A DNA stretch of 64,000 bases from Amycolatopsis acidicola (GTDB lineage Bacteria; Actinomycetota; Actinomycetes; Mycobacteriales; Pseudonocardiaceae), in contig NZ_VMNW02000032.1 in NCBI RefSeq assembly GCF_007713735.2, forward strand, positions 17,343 through 81,342, given 5' to 3'. Position 1 is the first letter of the stretch. Each line of letters opens with the position of its first letter. The position numbers were made by a program, and so were the translations under genes. The notes beneath the pieces are model-generated. The model made no database searches and was not told the DNA's origin. It was given only the letters and a program-made list of their open reading frames with translations. Below, piece by piece: positions 8,596-16,791 of this stretch.

Positions 8596-9119
8596 GCCTG
8601 CACGCGGAAGCGTTGTCCACTTTGGACAAGTGGCGGCCTTCGACGGCCGCGCAGGAGTCGTTGCGCCAGGCGTTTCTCGGGTTCCTGGCCGCGCGGGAGG
8701 ACGCTTGCCTGCGTTCGTGCGAGCCGGGGCACGTGACGGCGTCGGCTGTGTTGCTGGACGCGGACAGGGAGAACGTGCTGCTCACGCTGCATCCGCGCGT
8801 CGGGCGGTGGCTGCAGCTCGGCGGGCACTGCGAGCCTTCGGACGTTTCCCTTGCTGGCGCGGCATTGCGTGAGGCGCGGGAGGAGTCCGGGATCGAGGAG
8901 CTGCACCTGGAGCCGACGCCGGTGCACCTCGACGTCCACCCGATCACGTGCTCGCTCGGCGTGCCGACGCGGCATTTCGACGTACGTTTCGCGGTGGTGG
9001 CGCCGCGGGGCGCGCGGCCGGTGCGCAGCGACGAGTCCGACGATCTGCGCTGGTGGCCGGTGGGTTCGCTGCCCGAGGGCTCGGAGGATCTCGCGGAACT
9101 GGTGGCGGCGGCCGGATGA
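8592..9119 (+). CDS. NUDIX hydrolase
   Basis: A 175-residue pyrophosphohydrolase with a NUDIX box starting GGHCEPSD and ending REAREESGI (about residues 77-102). Substrates of this group are nucleoside-diphosphate derivatives, not predictable here. The GTG start overlaps the fbiB stop and the gene ends inside the GntR start codon (ATGA). This coupling to the F420 genes suggests a linked clean-up or regulatory role, but that is inference. Confidence 0.9.
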   Translation: MSLHAEALSTLDKWRPSTAAQESLRQAFLGFLAAREDACLRSCEPGHVTASAVLLDADRENVLLTLHPRVGRWLQLGGHCEPSDVSLAGAALREAREESGIEELHLEPTPVHLDVHPITCSLGVPTRHFDVRFAVVAPRGARPVRSDESDDLRWWPVGSLPEGSEDLAELVAAAG

Positions 9120-9481
9120 TCGTCAGCCTCGACCCGGATTCGTCCGTGCCGCCGTTCGAGCAGGTGCGTTCTTCGCTGGCGAACCAGATCAACGACGGGA
9201 CGCTGGCGGTGGGCACGAAGCTGCCCACCGTGCGGCAGCTGGCGGCCGACGTCGGCATCGCGCCGAACACGATCGCGCGTGCCTACCGGGAGCTGGAAGA
9301 GGCCGGGCTGATCGAAACGCGAGGCCGGGCGGGCAGCTTCGTCGGCTCCACCGGCGACGAATCACGCCGCCTGGCCCACGAAGCCGCCTCGACGTATGCC
9401 GCGACCTGCCGCTCGCTGGGCCTCTCGGCTGCGGACTCCCTGGCCATCGTCCGCGCCGCCCTCGATCAGAACGCGCGATAG
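9116..9481 (+). CDS. Short GntR family regulator (YtrA-like)
   Basis: A 121-residue regulator with an N-terminal GntR winged helix (FEQVRSSLANQI, LPTVRQLAADVGIAPNTIARAYRELEEAGLIETRGRAG in two parts at about residues 13-75) and only a short helical tail, like the YtrA subfamily. It is the last gene of the GNAT-fbiA-fbiB-NUDIX unit and starts on an ATGA overlap. Its last codons and stop lie in a 25-bp sequence (9458-9482) that recurs exactly at 9674-9698, at the end of the facing DNA glycosylase gene. Confidence 0.88.
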   Translation: MIVSLDPDSSVPPFEQVRSSLANQINDGTLAVGTKLPTVRQLAADVGIAPNTIARAYRELEEAGLIETRGRAGSFVGSTGDESRRLAHEAASTYAATCRSLGLSAADSLAIVRAALDQNAR

Positions 9482-9698
9482 TTCCGCGTGGCGGGCCGCC
9501 ACCACTGCCACCCGCTAAGCCACGCGACCGCCGACTTCCTCGCCATCGCCCCGCGCCCCGCGCCCCGCGCCACCACAACCCGCGACAATCCCGAACCGCA
9601 CACGGCGCGGCCGCCCCAACCTCGCCACCCGCCAAGCGACCCGACCGCCGACTTCCTCGCCATCGCCGACGCGGCCCTCGATCAGAACGCGCGATAGT
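9434..9698 (+). repeat. Degenerate direct repeats across the gntR/glycosylase convergent junction
   Basis: A 25-bp sequence is repeated exactly at 9458-9482 and 9674-9698. The left copy encodes the gntR C-terminus (ALDQNAR-stop). The right copy, read on the minus strand, contains the last codons and stop of the glycosylase (DYRAF-stop). A related 16-mer, GACTTCCTCGCCATCG, occurs at about 9533 and 9649, and a variant GACTCCCTGGCCATCG at 9434. The 200 bp between the genes therefore look like a local duplication. The plus-strand frame at 9488-9697 is probably an echo of the gntR tail, not a gene. Confidence 0.75.
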
Positions 9699-10578
9699 CC
9701 CGAACCGCATACCGTGGCCCGAAGCGTGGTCGGCTGAATCCGGCCGCCTCCAGATAGCGCACGGCCCGCTGCCGCTGAGGCGCATACGGGGCCAGCACCT
9801 CCGCCAGCCCGGCGTCGTCGAGTGGCTCCCCCAGCAGGGCGTGCCCGATCACCGCCGGGATGTGGAAGTCGCCGAAACTCACCGCATCCGCGTCGCCCCA
9901 GGCGCGCTGCGCCACCTCCGACGCCGTCCACACCCCGATGCCCGGCACCTTCCGCAACAGCGCGCGCCCTTCCGCGCCACGGATTTCCGCCGCGCGCTCA
10001 AGCCGGTGCGCCACCTGCGCGGCGAAGATCAGCGCGCGGCGGCGGCTCAGATCCACTCCGGCCTTGTGCCATTTCCAGTCCACAATGGACATGATCGCCC
10101 GCGGCGTCGGCGGCACCCGCATACCCGCCGGAGCCGGGCCCGGCGCGGGTTCCCCGAACCACCGGCACAGTTCCCGCCACGAGCGCCGCGCCTCGTACCC
10201 GGTCACCTTCTGCTCCAGCACCGCCGGCATGAGCACGTCCCACACCCGGCCCGTCGCGCCGAGACGCAGGCCCGGCATGTTGTGGCGGGCCTGGGCGACC
10301 GGCGGGTGGTGGGCGACGAACTCGCTGTCGTCGTCCTCCGCGCCCAGCAACGCGGGTAGCCCGGCGAGCAGCGGATCCGCGCCGGGTCCCCAAGCTTGCG
10401 CCTCGACCTCACCGTCGGGGAAGCGCCGCAGCGCCAACGTTCCCGGCCCCTCGGCGGTGTTGGCCGTCAGCCACGTGACACCCGTGTCGTCGCTGCGCAG
10501 GCACGGGTCGCCCTTGCCGCGGCGCAGTGGGCTGAGCACCGCGCCGACGTCCAAGGTGAACGAGGGCCGATAACGCAT
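9682..10578 (-). CDS. DNA-3-methyladenine glycosylase-like protein (HhH-GPD)
   Basis: A 298-residue AlkA-like base-excision repair protein. The helix-hairpin-helix is LRKVPGIGVWTASE and the catalytic Asp candidate sits downstream in SFGDFHIP. The N-terminal 100 residues carry the beta-rich AlkA-N-like domain, and LEQKVTGYEARRSW marks the first core helices. The ATG at 10578 overlaps the stop of the guanylyltransferase gene by one base (TGATG); the upstream extension lies inside that gene. The C-terminus falls in the 25-bp repeat described separately. Confidence 0.88.
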   Translation of the reverse strand: MRYRPSFTLDVGAVLSPLRRGKGDPCLRSDDTGVTWLTANTAEGPGTLALRRFPDGEVEAQAWGPGADPLLAGLPALLGAEDDDSEFVAHHPPVAQARHNMPGLRLGATGRVWDVLMPAVLEQKVTGYEARRSWRELCRWFGEPAPGPAPAGMRVPPTPRAIMSIVDWKWHKAGVDLSRRRALIFAAQVAHRLERAAEIRGAEGRALLRKVPGIGVWTASEVAQRAWGDADAVSFGDFHIPAVIGHALLGEPLDDAGLAEVLAPYAPQRQRAVRYLEAAGFSRPRFGPRYAVRDYRAF

Positions 10579-11642
10579 CAACAGTCGCTGGAGAACCGGA
10601 TCGAATTGTCGGCGAGCGTGGCTCCCGGCCACACCCGCGCGCCGTTGAGCAGCTCGCAGCCCGCGCCGACGGTCGCGCCGTCCCCGAGGACCACCCCGCG
10701 CAGCACCGCACCCTTGCCGACCTTGGAACCCTTGCCCAGCACGGATTCCTCGACCACCGCGTCCTCGGCCACGGAAACCCCGTCGAACAGCACCGAACCC
10801 GAGATGCTCGCGCCCGCGGCGACCTCGGCGCCCGCGCCGATCGTCGTGCCGCCCGTGAGGTTGGCGCCGTCGACCTTGGCGCCGTCGAGCACGAGCGCCT
10901 CACCGACCGGGCCCGGCAGCGCCGACGTCGGGGCGATCCCGCGCACGAGATCCGCCGAACCACGCACGAACGCTTCCGGGGTGCCGACGTCCAGCCAGTA
11001 CGAGGCGTCGACGAACCCGTGCAGGTGCGCGCCGTCGGCGAGCAGGCCGGGGAAGGTCTCGCGCTCGACCGAAACGCGGCGGCCTGCCGGAATGGACTCG
11101 ACCACCGACCGGCGGAAGACGTAGCAGCCGGCGTTGATCTGGTCCGTCGGCGGGTTCGGGGTCTTCTCCAGGAATGCCGTGACCCGCCCGTTTTCGTCGG
11201 TGGGCACCGAACCGAAGCGGCTCGGGTCCGCCACTCGTTGCAGGTGCAACGTGACGTCCGCGCCGGAATCGTGGTGCGACCGCAAGAGCGCGCCCAAGTC
11301 CGCGCCGGAGAGGATGTCCCCGTTGAAGATCACCGCGTGCTCCGCGCGGAGCCTGTCGTACACGTTGCGGATGGCGCCGCCGGTGTCCAGCGGCTCGTCC
11401 TCCACCACGTATTCGAGCTCGAGCCCGAGCGCCGCGCCGTCGCCGAAGTACTGCTCGAAAACCTCGGCCTGGTACGACGTGCCCAGCACCACGTGCGTGA
11501 TCCCGGCCGCCCTGACGCGGGAAAGCAGGTGGGACAGGAACGGCACGCCCGCGGTGGGCAGCATGGGCTTGGGCGCGGACAAGGTCAGTGGGCGCAGGCG
11601 GGTTCCTTTACCACCGACGAGCACTACCGCGTCGACTGTCAC
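10578..11642 (-). CDS. manB: Mannose-1-phosphate guanylyltransferase (GDP-mannose pyrophosphorylase)
   Basis: A 354-residue sugar nucleotidyltransferase supplying GDP-mannose for mannosylation of lipids, glycans and proteins. It has the N-terminal signature VLVGGKGTRLRPLT, the metal-binding FNGDIL, and EKTPNPPTDQINAG. The C-terminal third is a left-handed beta-helix with hexapeptide-type repeats (for example GAKVDGANLTGGTTIG). The GTG start follows a GGAGGG site. Its position beside wbbL matches M. tuberculosis Rv3264c (manB). It is coupled to the downstream glycosylase. Confidence 0.93.
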   Translation of the reverse strand: MTVDAVVLVGGKGTRLRPLTLSAPKPMLPTAGVPFLSHLLSRVRAAGITHVVLGTSYQAEVFEQYFGDGAALGLELEYVVEDEPLDTGGAIRNVYDRLRAEHAVIFNGDILSGADLGALLRSHHDSGADVTLHLQRVADPSRFGSVPTDENGRVTAFLEKTPNPPTDQINAGCYVFRRSVVESIPAGRRVSVERETFPGLLADGAHLHGFVDASYWLDVGTPEAFVRGSADLVRGIAPTSALPGPVGEALVLDGAKVDGANLTGGTTIGAGAEVAAGASISGSVLFDGVSVAEDAVVEESVLGKGSKVGKGAVLRGVVLGDGATVGAGCELLNGARVWPGATLADNSIRFSSDC

Positions 11643-11783
11643 AACTTCCCTCCGTTATTACGTACCGCGAGAGCGACAAGCCGTGGGAAACGCTGACGGC
11701 GAAGCCCTGGAGGGCCTACCCTAGACAGCACACGGGTGGCCCCGGTCGGAGAGGGCCTCAGGTCGAGTCGGGAGGCCGAGGGG

Positions 11784-12140
11784 ATGGACCCCCGCGAACG
11801 AGCGGATGCGTTGCTGGCCCGGGCACGGGCGCGCGGCGCGTTCGTCGTCACGCCTGAGGATGCGCACTCGCCCATGGACGCGTCGAACACGCAGCAGATC
11901 CCGCGGTCGGTGGTCGACAAGATCGATCGCGACGAGGATCCGGACAGCACGGCGGTCGTGCCGGCGTCGGTGATCGACTCGGTGGAAGGCAGCATCGCGG
12001 CGGAGAAGCCGGGCACCAGGGTCGGGATGGCGCCGGTGGCGCCGCCCGAGCCCGAGGAGCAGGAGATCGGTGGGCTCATCCCCACCACCACGAAGCACAC
12101 CGGTCGTTCCGACCTCTCCCGCCGCCTCGAAGGCCTCTGA
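11784..12140 (+). CDS. Conserved-looking hypothetical protein
   Basis: A 118-residue acidic, hydrophilic protein of unknown function, starting at the ATG at 11784. It has no membrane segment or known motif. It contains an Ala/Arg-rich N-terminal helix, DRDEDPDSTAVVPASVI in the middle and a basic C-terminal tail (HTGRSDLSRRL). Codon use is like that of its neighbours, and it stands alone between the divergent guanylyltransferase and the convergent wbbL, which argues for a real gene. I do not recognise the family. Confidence 0.65.
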   Translation: MDPRERADALLARARARGAFVVTPEDAHSPMDASNTQQIPRSVVDKIDRDEDPDSTAVVPASVIDSVEGSIAAEKPGTRVGMAPVAPPEPEEQEIGGLIPTTTKHTGRSDLSRRLEGL

Positions 12141-12146
12141 GTTTTC

Positions 12147-13016
12147 CTACTGGCCCCGCGTCTCGAGCTTGAGGCGCAGGGCGAGGCCGAGCTTGATCGC
12201 CGCGAGCACCGGTTTCCAGGCCAGGCCGCGGTGGCGGTCGGCGAGGTAGCGGTACGCGCTGGCGTGGTGCGCGGCCAGCATCTTCTTCGGTGCACGGGAA
12301 GTCGCTGTGCCACCGACGTGCGTTACCGCGGCGGAGGGCGCGTAGACGTTGCGCCAGCCCGCGCGGCCGATCCGGTCGCCGAGGTCCACGTCCTCGAAGT
12401 ACATGAAGTAGCGCGTGTCGAACCCGCCGACCGAGTCGAAGGCTTCGCGCCGGAAAAGCTGGCAGGAACCGGAAAGCCAGCCCGAGGTGCGTTCGACCGG
12501 CGCACGTTCCTGGCGGTAGGCGCGGGTCCACGGGTTGGCGGGCCAGATCCTGCCGAACACCGCGTGCCCGATGCCGCGGCCGATCGAGGGCAGCAGGCGG
12601 GCCGAGGGGTACACGGTGCCGTCGGGCTCGCGGATGAGCGGGCCGAAAGCGCCGCCGCGGGGCCAGCGCTTCGCGACGTCGAGGAGCACGTCGAGCGAGC
12701 CGGGGTCCCACTCGAGGTCCGGGTTCGCGACGACGACCCAGCCGTAGCTCTCGTCGAGCTCCGCCACGCCCCTGTTCGCTCCCCCGCCGTAGCCGAGGTT
12801 CTCGCCGATGCGCAGCAGGCGCACGTTCTTGCGGCGGGCGGCCTTGTCGAGGGCGTCGTCCACGGAGTCGTTGTCGGCCAGCACCACCCGGACGTCGCGG
12901 GTGGTGGCCTTCTCGAGCGTGTCGAGGAAACGTTCCAGGTCGTCGCCGGGGAAGTAGGTCACCACCACCACGGCGAGCCCGTCGCCATAACGTGTCGGCT
13001 CGGTCACCCGGCTCAT
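12147..13016 (-). CDS. wbbL: Rhamnosyltransferase WbbL-like (GT2)
   Basis: A 289-residue GT-A fold glycosyltransferase. It has AVVVVTYFPGDDL at the N-terminus, VVLADNDS, NLGYGGGANRGV and the metal/acceptor region YFMYFEDVDLGDRIGRAGW. By position next to manB and the rml genes, and by length, it matches WbbL (Rv3265c), which adds rhamnose to the GlcNAc-diphosphodecaprenol linker joining arabinogalactan to peptidoglycan. The ATG at 13016 is chosen; the frame stays open far upstream without a usable signal. Confidence 0.88.
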   Translation of the reverse strand: MSRVTEPTRYGDGLAVVVVTYFPGDDLERFLDTLEKATTRDVRVVLADNDSVDDALDKAARRKNVRLLRIGENLGYGGGANRGVAELDESYGWVVVANPDLEWDPGSLDVLLDVAKRWPRGGAFGPLIREPDGTVYPSARLLPSIGRGIGHAVFGRIWPANPWTRAYRQERAPVERTSGWLSGSCQLFRREAFDSVGGFDTRYFMYFEDVDLGDRIGRAGWRNVYAPSAAVTHVGGTATSRAPKKMLAAHHASAYRYLADRHRGLAWKPVLAAIKLGLALRLKLETRGQ

Positions 13017-13142
13017 TGTGCCGGGTCCCCCGGCGAGGCCGGACGCGTGGGTCTTTGCGGGGGTTTTGCGTGGGGGTTTGCGCGGGGTCACCCCATCGTG
13101 CGGCCTGCCGCGCTCTCGCATCGGCTCGCGCGGGGGATCTAC

Positions 13143-13457
13143 ATGGCGCCCTGCACGCCGAAGACCGAGGAGCAGGACCGGCAGCGCTGTCTTGCGGAGG
13201 CCGTCCGGCGGCTGGTCGCCTGCCGGGCCCAGCGCGTGATCATCGACAGCCGCGAGGAGCAGGACCGGCACGACAACGTGACCATTTACCGTGCCCTGGG
13301 CTGCAGGCCCTCGACAACCGGCGTGACGTACACCCACCAGGATTCGACCTCGGCGCCCCTGCTGTGGATCCCCGACGCTGTCGCCTGGTGCTACGGCGCG
13401 GGTGGGGACTGGCGGCGGCGCATAGAACCGGCGATCGCCGACGTGACCAACCTCTGA
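13143..13457 (+). CDS. Small hypothetical protein, possibly an N-terminally truncated remnant
   Basis: A 104-residue frame from the ATG at 13143. The segment CRAQRVIIDSREEQDRHDN, then the short APLLWIPDAVAW block, reads like the C-terminal half of a larger actinobacterial protein in which a DUF3800-like nuclease-type fold ends in LLWLPD. There is no good ribosome site, and the 125 bp upstream are unusually G-rich. It is probably a decayed gene end, though a short functional protein cannot be excluded. Confidence 0.45.
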   Translation: MAPCTPKTEEQDRQRCLAEAVRRLVACRAQRVIIDSREEQDRHDNVTIYRALGCRPSTTGVTYTHQDSTSAPLLWIPDAVAWCYGAGGDWRRRIEPAIADVTNL

Positions 13458-13498
13458 CGTGACCCGGCCACTGAACGCTCAAGCCCCGAACAGCGCAA

Positions 13499-13534
13499 AG
13501 CCCGCGACACGACCGTCCGGACGCACCACGGGCT
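13499..13534. terminator. Possible bidirectional terminator hairpin
   Basis: A nested palindrome, outer arms AGCCCG and CGGGCT around the perfect inner palindrome GTCCGGAC (13515-13522), lies between the convergent ends at 13457 and 13604. There is no clear U-tract, so this is only a candidate. Confidence 0.3.
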
Positions 13535-13603
13535 CACTTCTCGGCCCTAAGGGGGCCTCGCACAGCCAAGATACCGCAGCAGCTCACCCGCTGTCCATTT
13601 CGG

Positions 13604-14752
13604 TCACTTCCGGTTGTGCGCGCGCCAAGCTTTCCCATACGCCGCACGGTGTTTCTCCGCGCTGGTCGCCCACGAGAACTCCTTCGCCCGGCGTTCGGCG
13701 GCCGTGGCGAGCGCGGCGCGGCGGGTGGAGTCGTCGAGGAGTTCCGACAGGGCCACGGCCACGTCACCCGCGCCGACCCCGCAGTACGCCACCGCATCGC
13801 CGCCGACTTCGGGCAGCGACAACCGCCGCGTGGTCAGAACCGCGGCGCCACAAGCCATCGCCTCCAGGACCGGCAGGCCGAAGCCCTCGCCGAGGCTCGG
13901 GTACGCCACCAGCTCCGAACCGCCCAGAAACCCCGCCAGCGTGTCGAACGGCAGGTAGCCCGCGCGAATCACGCGCAGCCGCAACGGCGCCGCGTCGAGG
14001 GCCTTCTCCACCTGCGTGTCCCAGCCCGGCTGCCCCGCCAGCACGAGCGCGGGCGGGTTGGGCCGGTTTTCCACCGCCTTCGCGAAACCCCGGATCAACG
14101 CCGGCACGTTCTTGCGCGGCTCGAGCGCCCCGAGGAAGGCCACGTACGGGGTGCTCTCCAGCCCGATCGCCGCCCTGGCCGCGTCGACTTCTTCCGGCGA
14201 CGGCGGATGAAACCGCTCGACGTCCACGCCGTGTTCGATGATCTCCAGCCCCCGCGGCCGGATCCGCGTGACGCGCGCCAGCTCGTTCGCCGTCGCGTTG
14301 CTGGGCACGATGCACAGGGTGGCGCGGCGCAGCGCGGCCATCGTCCAGCCCCGGAAGAACCGCGCCTTCACCGACGAGTGCAGCACCGCGTCGGTGAAGA
14401 ACGTCGCGTCGTGCAGGGTTACGACCGAGGCGGTGGGGCTGGCCATCGGCATCGTGTAGTGCGGCGAGTGGACCACGTCGACGTTCAGCCTGCGCGCGAG
14501 CATCGGCAACGTCGTCTGCTCCCACGCCAGCCGAGCCGTCCGGGTGACGGTGGAGGATCCGGCGGGCACGATCCGTGACCGCGGGGCGAGCCGGTGGTAC
14601 AGCCGCGCGTCCCGCGGCTGACAGACGACGGTGATCGGCGCCCCGTCGGCATCCAGGGCCTGCGCCAGGGAATCGACATACCGGCCCACTCCGCCACGAT
14701 CCGCGGGCACGGCGGTGGCATCGATCAGGACGCTCGGTTCGCCTCTTCCCAC
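13604..14752 (-). CDS. Glycosyltransferase family 1 (GT-B)
   Basis: A 382-residue GT-B glycosyltransferase. The N-terminal domain starts VLIDATAVPADRGGVGRYVDSL, and the C-terminal nucleotide-sugar domain contains ALEPRKNVPALIRG and the EX7E motif in GEGFGLPVLEAMACG. It is probably a mannosyl- or rhamnosyltransferase acting on cell-envelope glycans, given the surrounding GDP-mannose and dTDP-rhamnose genes; donor and acceptor are not determined. It lies on the same strand as the next GT1 gene with a 42-bp gap, so the two are probably co-transcribed. Confidence 0.88.
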   Translation of the reverse strand: MGRGEPSVLIDATAVPADRGGVGRYVDSLAQALDADGAPITVVCQPRDARLYHRLAPRSRIVPAGSSTVTRTARLAWEQTTLPMLARRLNVDVVHSPHYTMPMASPTASVVTLHDATFFTDAVLHSSVKARFFRGWTMAALRRATLCIVPSNATANELARVTRIRPRGLEIIEHGVDVERFHPPSPEEVDAARAAIGLESTPYVAFLGALEPRKNVPALIRGFAKAVENRPNPPALVLAGQPGWDTQVEKALDAAPLRLRVIRAGYLPFDTLAGFLGGSELVAYPSLGEGFGLPVLEAMACGAAVLTTRRLSLPEVGGDAVAYCGVGAGDVAVALSELLDDSTRRAALATAAERRAKEFSWATSAEKHRAAYGKAWRAHNRK

Positions 14753-14794
14753 CCGTGCAGGGTACGACCGATCGAAGTCCGATTGGTCAGGAAC

Positions 14795-15832
14795 TCACAA
14801 TCTCACGTCCGTGTGAATACTCCAGACGGCCTCCGCGGCACGCCGCCAGGAGAACGCCGCCGCTCTCGCCCGGCCGGCGGCAGCCAGGCGCGACGCCAGC
14901 TCCGGCGAGCCCAGGACCTCCCGCAACGCGGCGGCCAGCGCCTTCGCGTCACCCCGCGGCACAGCGCGGCCCGCTCCGCCGGAGACCTCCACCAGCGCCG
15001 GGTCGTCGGAGTGAACCACAGGCACACCAACGGACATCGCCTCCAGCACCGGCAGCCCGAAGCCCTCCGCACGGCTCGGCGCCGCGAGCACGGTCGCCCG
15101 GCGCAGCACGGTCGCCAGGTCCTCATCGGACAGCCGTCCCAGCACACGCACGCCGGGCCCGCCCGGGTCGATCCCGCCCCAACCCGGCTGCCCGGCCAGC
15201 AGGAGCGGCACGTCCAGCTCGGCCATCGCTTCCAGCAGCACGTCGATTCCCTTGCGCGGCTCGATCGTGCCGACCGCCAGTACGTAACGTTCCGGCAGCT
15301 CCATCGCCGTCTCACCGGCGCCGAACACCTCGGCGACCCCGTGCCCGGCCACCCGCAGCGGCACCCGCACCGGGACCCGGCGGCGCAGGTCGTCGGCCAC
15401 CGCCTGGGTCGGCACCACGATCCCCGCCGCGCGCCGCGCCGCACGCGTGATCATCTGCCGGTGCCACGAGACACCACGCGGGGTGAGCGTCTCCGGATGC
15501 GTCCACGGCACCGTGTCGTGCACCGTCACGGACACGCGCCCGCGCGGCGGCGCCAGCGGCGTCGGCGCGTGTACCGCATCGCCGCCCGGCCAGTACGGGA
15601 TCCCGAGCTGCCAGGCCGCGACGAGCGCGCGCGGCGGCAGCGGCAACACCCGCGGCGACACGCCCTCGACCTGCGCTTTCGTCACGTCTGCGTGCCGGGC
15701 CACGACGCCGGAGACCGACCAGCCGTCCGGGGCCGTCGCGGCCAGCGCGCGCAGCAGTTCGGCGGTGTAGCGGCCGGTGCCGCCGGGGACCGGGGCGAGC
15801 AGCTGCTCGGTTATCACCACGAGTTCGGGCAC
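14795..15832 (-). CDS. Glycosyltransferase family 1 (GT-B)
   Basis: A 345-residue GT-B enzyme similar in layout to the gene downstream of it. It has GGTGRYTAELLRALA at the N-terminus, TVHDTVPWTHPE, then GTIEPRKGIDVLLEAM and the EX7E motif AEGFGLPVLEAMSVG. The likely start is the GTG at 15832; the long frame extending to 16315 runs into the divergent gene and is not used. Start-to-start distance to the divergent GT2 gene is only about 20 bp. Confidence 0.87.
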   Translation of the reverse strand: MPELVVITEQLLAPVPGGTGRYTAELLRALAATAPDGWSVSGVVARHADVTKAQVEGVSPRVLPLPPRALVAAWQLGIPYWPGGDAVHAPTPLAPPRGRVSVTVHDTVPWTHPETLTPRGVSWHRQMITRAARRAAGIVVPTQAVADDLRRRVPVRVPLRVAGHGVAEVFGAGETAMELPERYVLAVGTIEPRKGIDVLLEAMAELDVPLLLAGQPGWGGIDPGGPGVRVLGRLSDEDLATVLRRATVLAAPSRAEGFGLPVLEAMSVGVPVVHSDDPALVEVSGGAGRAVPRGDAKALAAALREVLGSPELASRLAAAGRARAAAFSWRRAAEAVWSIHTDVRL

Positions 15833-15859
15833 GAGCCGTATTGTGCTCACCGTGCCCGA
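15825..15859. promoter_or_regulatory. Inverted repeat formed by two divergent glycosyltransferase starts
   Basis: TCGGGCAC (15825-15832) and GTGCCCGA (15852-15859) form an inverted repeat with a 19-bp spacer. Each arm includes the proposed GTG start of one of the two divergent genes. The gap is too short for two ordinary promoters plus ribosome sites, so leaderless transcripts or promoters inside the opposing gene are implied. Confidence 0.45.
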
Positions 15860-16760
15860 GCCCAACACCACCGTGGTCGTCGTGACCTGGCGTGGCGCCG
15901 GGCACATCACCGCCTGCCTCGACTCGCTCGCGGCCCAGCAACGTCCACATCGGACACTGGTCGTGGACAACGCGTCCGACGACGGCACCGCGCGCCTGAT
16001 CGCGGCACACCCCTCCGCGCCCCAAGTACTCCGGCTGTCCCGCAACCGGGGGTACGCCGGGGCGATGGCGGCCGCACTGTCCGTTGTGGACACCCCGCTG
16101 ATGGCCTGGCTCAACGACGACGCGGTGGCCGAGCCGGACTGGCTCGCCGAGCTCGAAGACGGCCTCGGCACGGCGGCGGCCGCGGGCGCGAAGCTCGAAC
16201 GGCCCGACGGCACACCGCAGTCCGTCGGGGTGCGGCTCACCGCGGACGGCCACGGCGCGGACACGGTCGAGGCTCCCGCGTTCGGCTTCTGCGGCGGCGC
16301 GGCGTTGCTCCGCACGGACGTCCTCCGCGCTGTCGGCGGCGTCCCGGCGAGCTTCTTCTGCTACTACGAGGACACCGACACGGCGTGGCGCCTGCGGCTG
16401 GCGGGCCACGAGATCACCACCGTCCCCAGCGCCCGCGTCATCCATCGGCACGGCGCCAGCACCAGGCCGGGCTCGAAGCCCTTCCACCTGTGGAACGAAC
16501 GCAACCGGCTGCTGACGCTGCTGCGCTGCGCGCCCGCCGCCGTGGCCATGCGCGAGCTGGCCCGCTTCGCCGCGCTGACCGTGCTACTCCCCTTGCGCGG
16601 CAACGTCCCGGACGCCGCGAACTTCCGGTTACCGCTACGCTGCCGGGTACTCGCCGAAGTCGTGCTCCGGCTCCCCGCGACGCTGCGGGCCCGCCGGCGG
16701 ATCGGCCGCCGGTCGACGGCCGGGCGAGGCCAGATCTGGCGGAACTGGACATCCCATTAG
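15852..16760 (+). CDS. Glycosyltransferase family 2 (GT-A)
   Basis: A 302-residue GT2 enzyme. It has TVVVVTWRGAGH, the nucleotide-binding LVVDNASDDGT, NRGYAGAMAAALS, NDDAVAEPDWL (metal-binding DxD-like) and FFCYYEDTDTAWRLRLAGHE. This is the arrangement of rhamnosyl- and galactofuranosyl-type transferases of the actinobacterial envelope. The GTG at 15852 is preferred over the GTG at 15843. It is followed after 31 bp by a larger GT fusion gene in the same direction. Confidence 0.87.
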   Translation: MPEPNTTVVVVTWRGAGHITACLDSLAAQQRPHRTLVVDNASDDGTARLIAAHPSAPQVLRLSRNRGYAGAMAAALSVVDTPLMAWLNDDAVAEPDWLAELEDGLGTAAAAGAKLERPDGTPQSVGVRLTADGHGADTVEAPAFGFCGGAALLRTDVLRAVGGVPASFFCYYEDTDTAWRLRLAGHEITTVPSARVIHRHGASTRPGSKPFHLWNERNRLLTLLRCAPAAVAMRELARFAALTVLLPLRGNVPDAANFRLPLRCRVLAEVVLRLPATLRARRRIGRRSTAGRGQIWRNWTSH

Positions 16761-16791
16761 GCTCTTCGGCGGAACAACTGGGAGGTCGGCG

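Noticed and set aside
9488..9697. 69-residue plus-strand frame ending like GntR
   Set aside because: Its last residues copy the gntR C-terminus through the 25-bp repeat; the rest is Pro/His/Arg low complexity, so it is a duplication echo.
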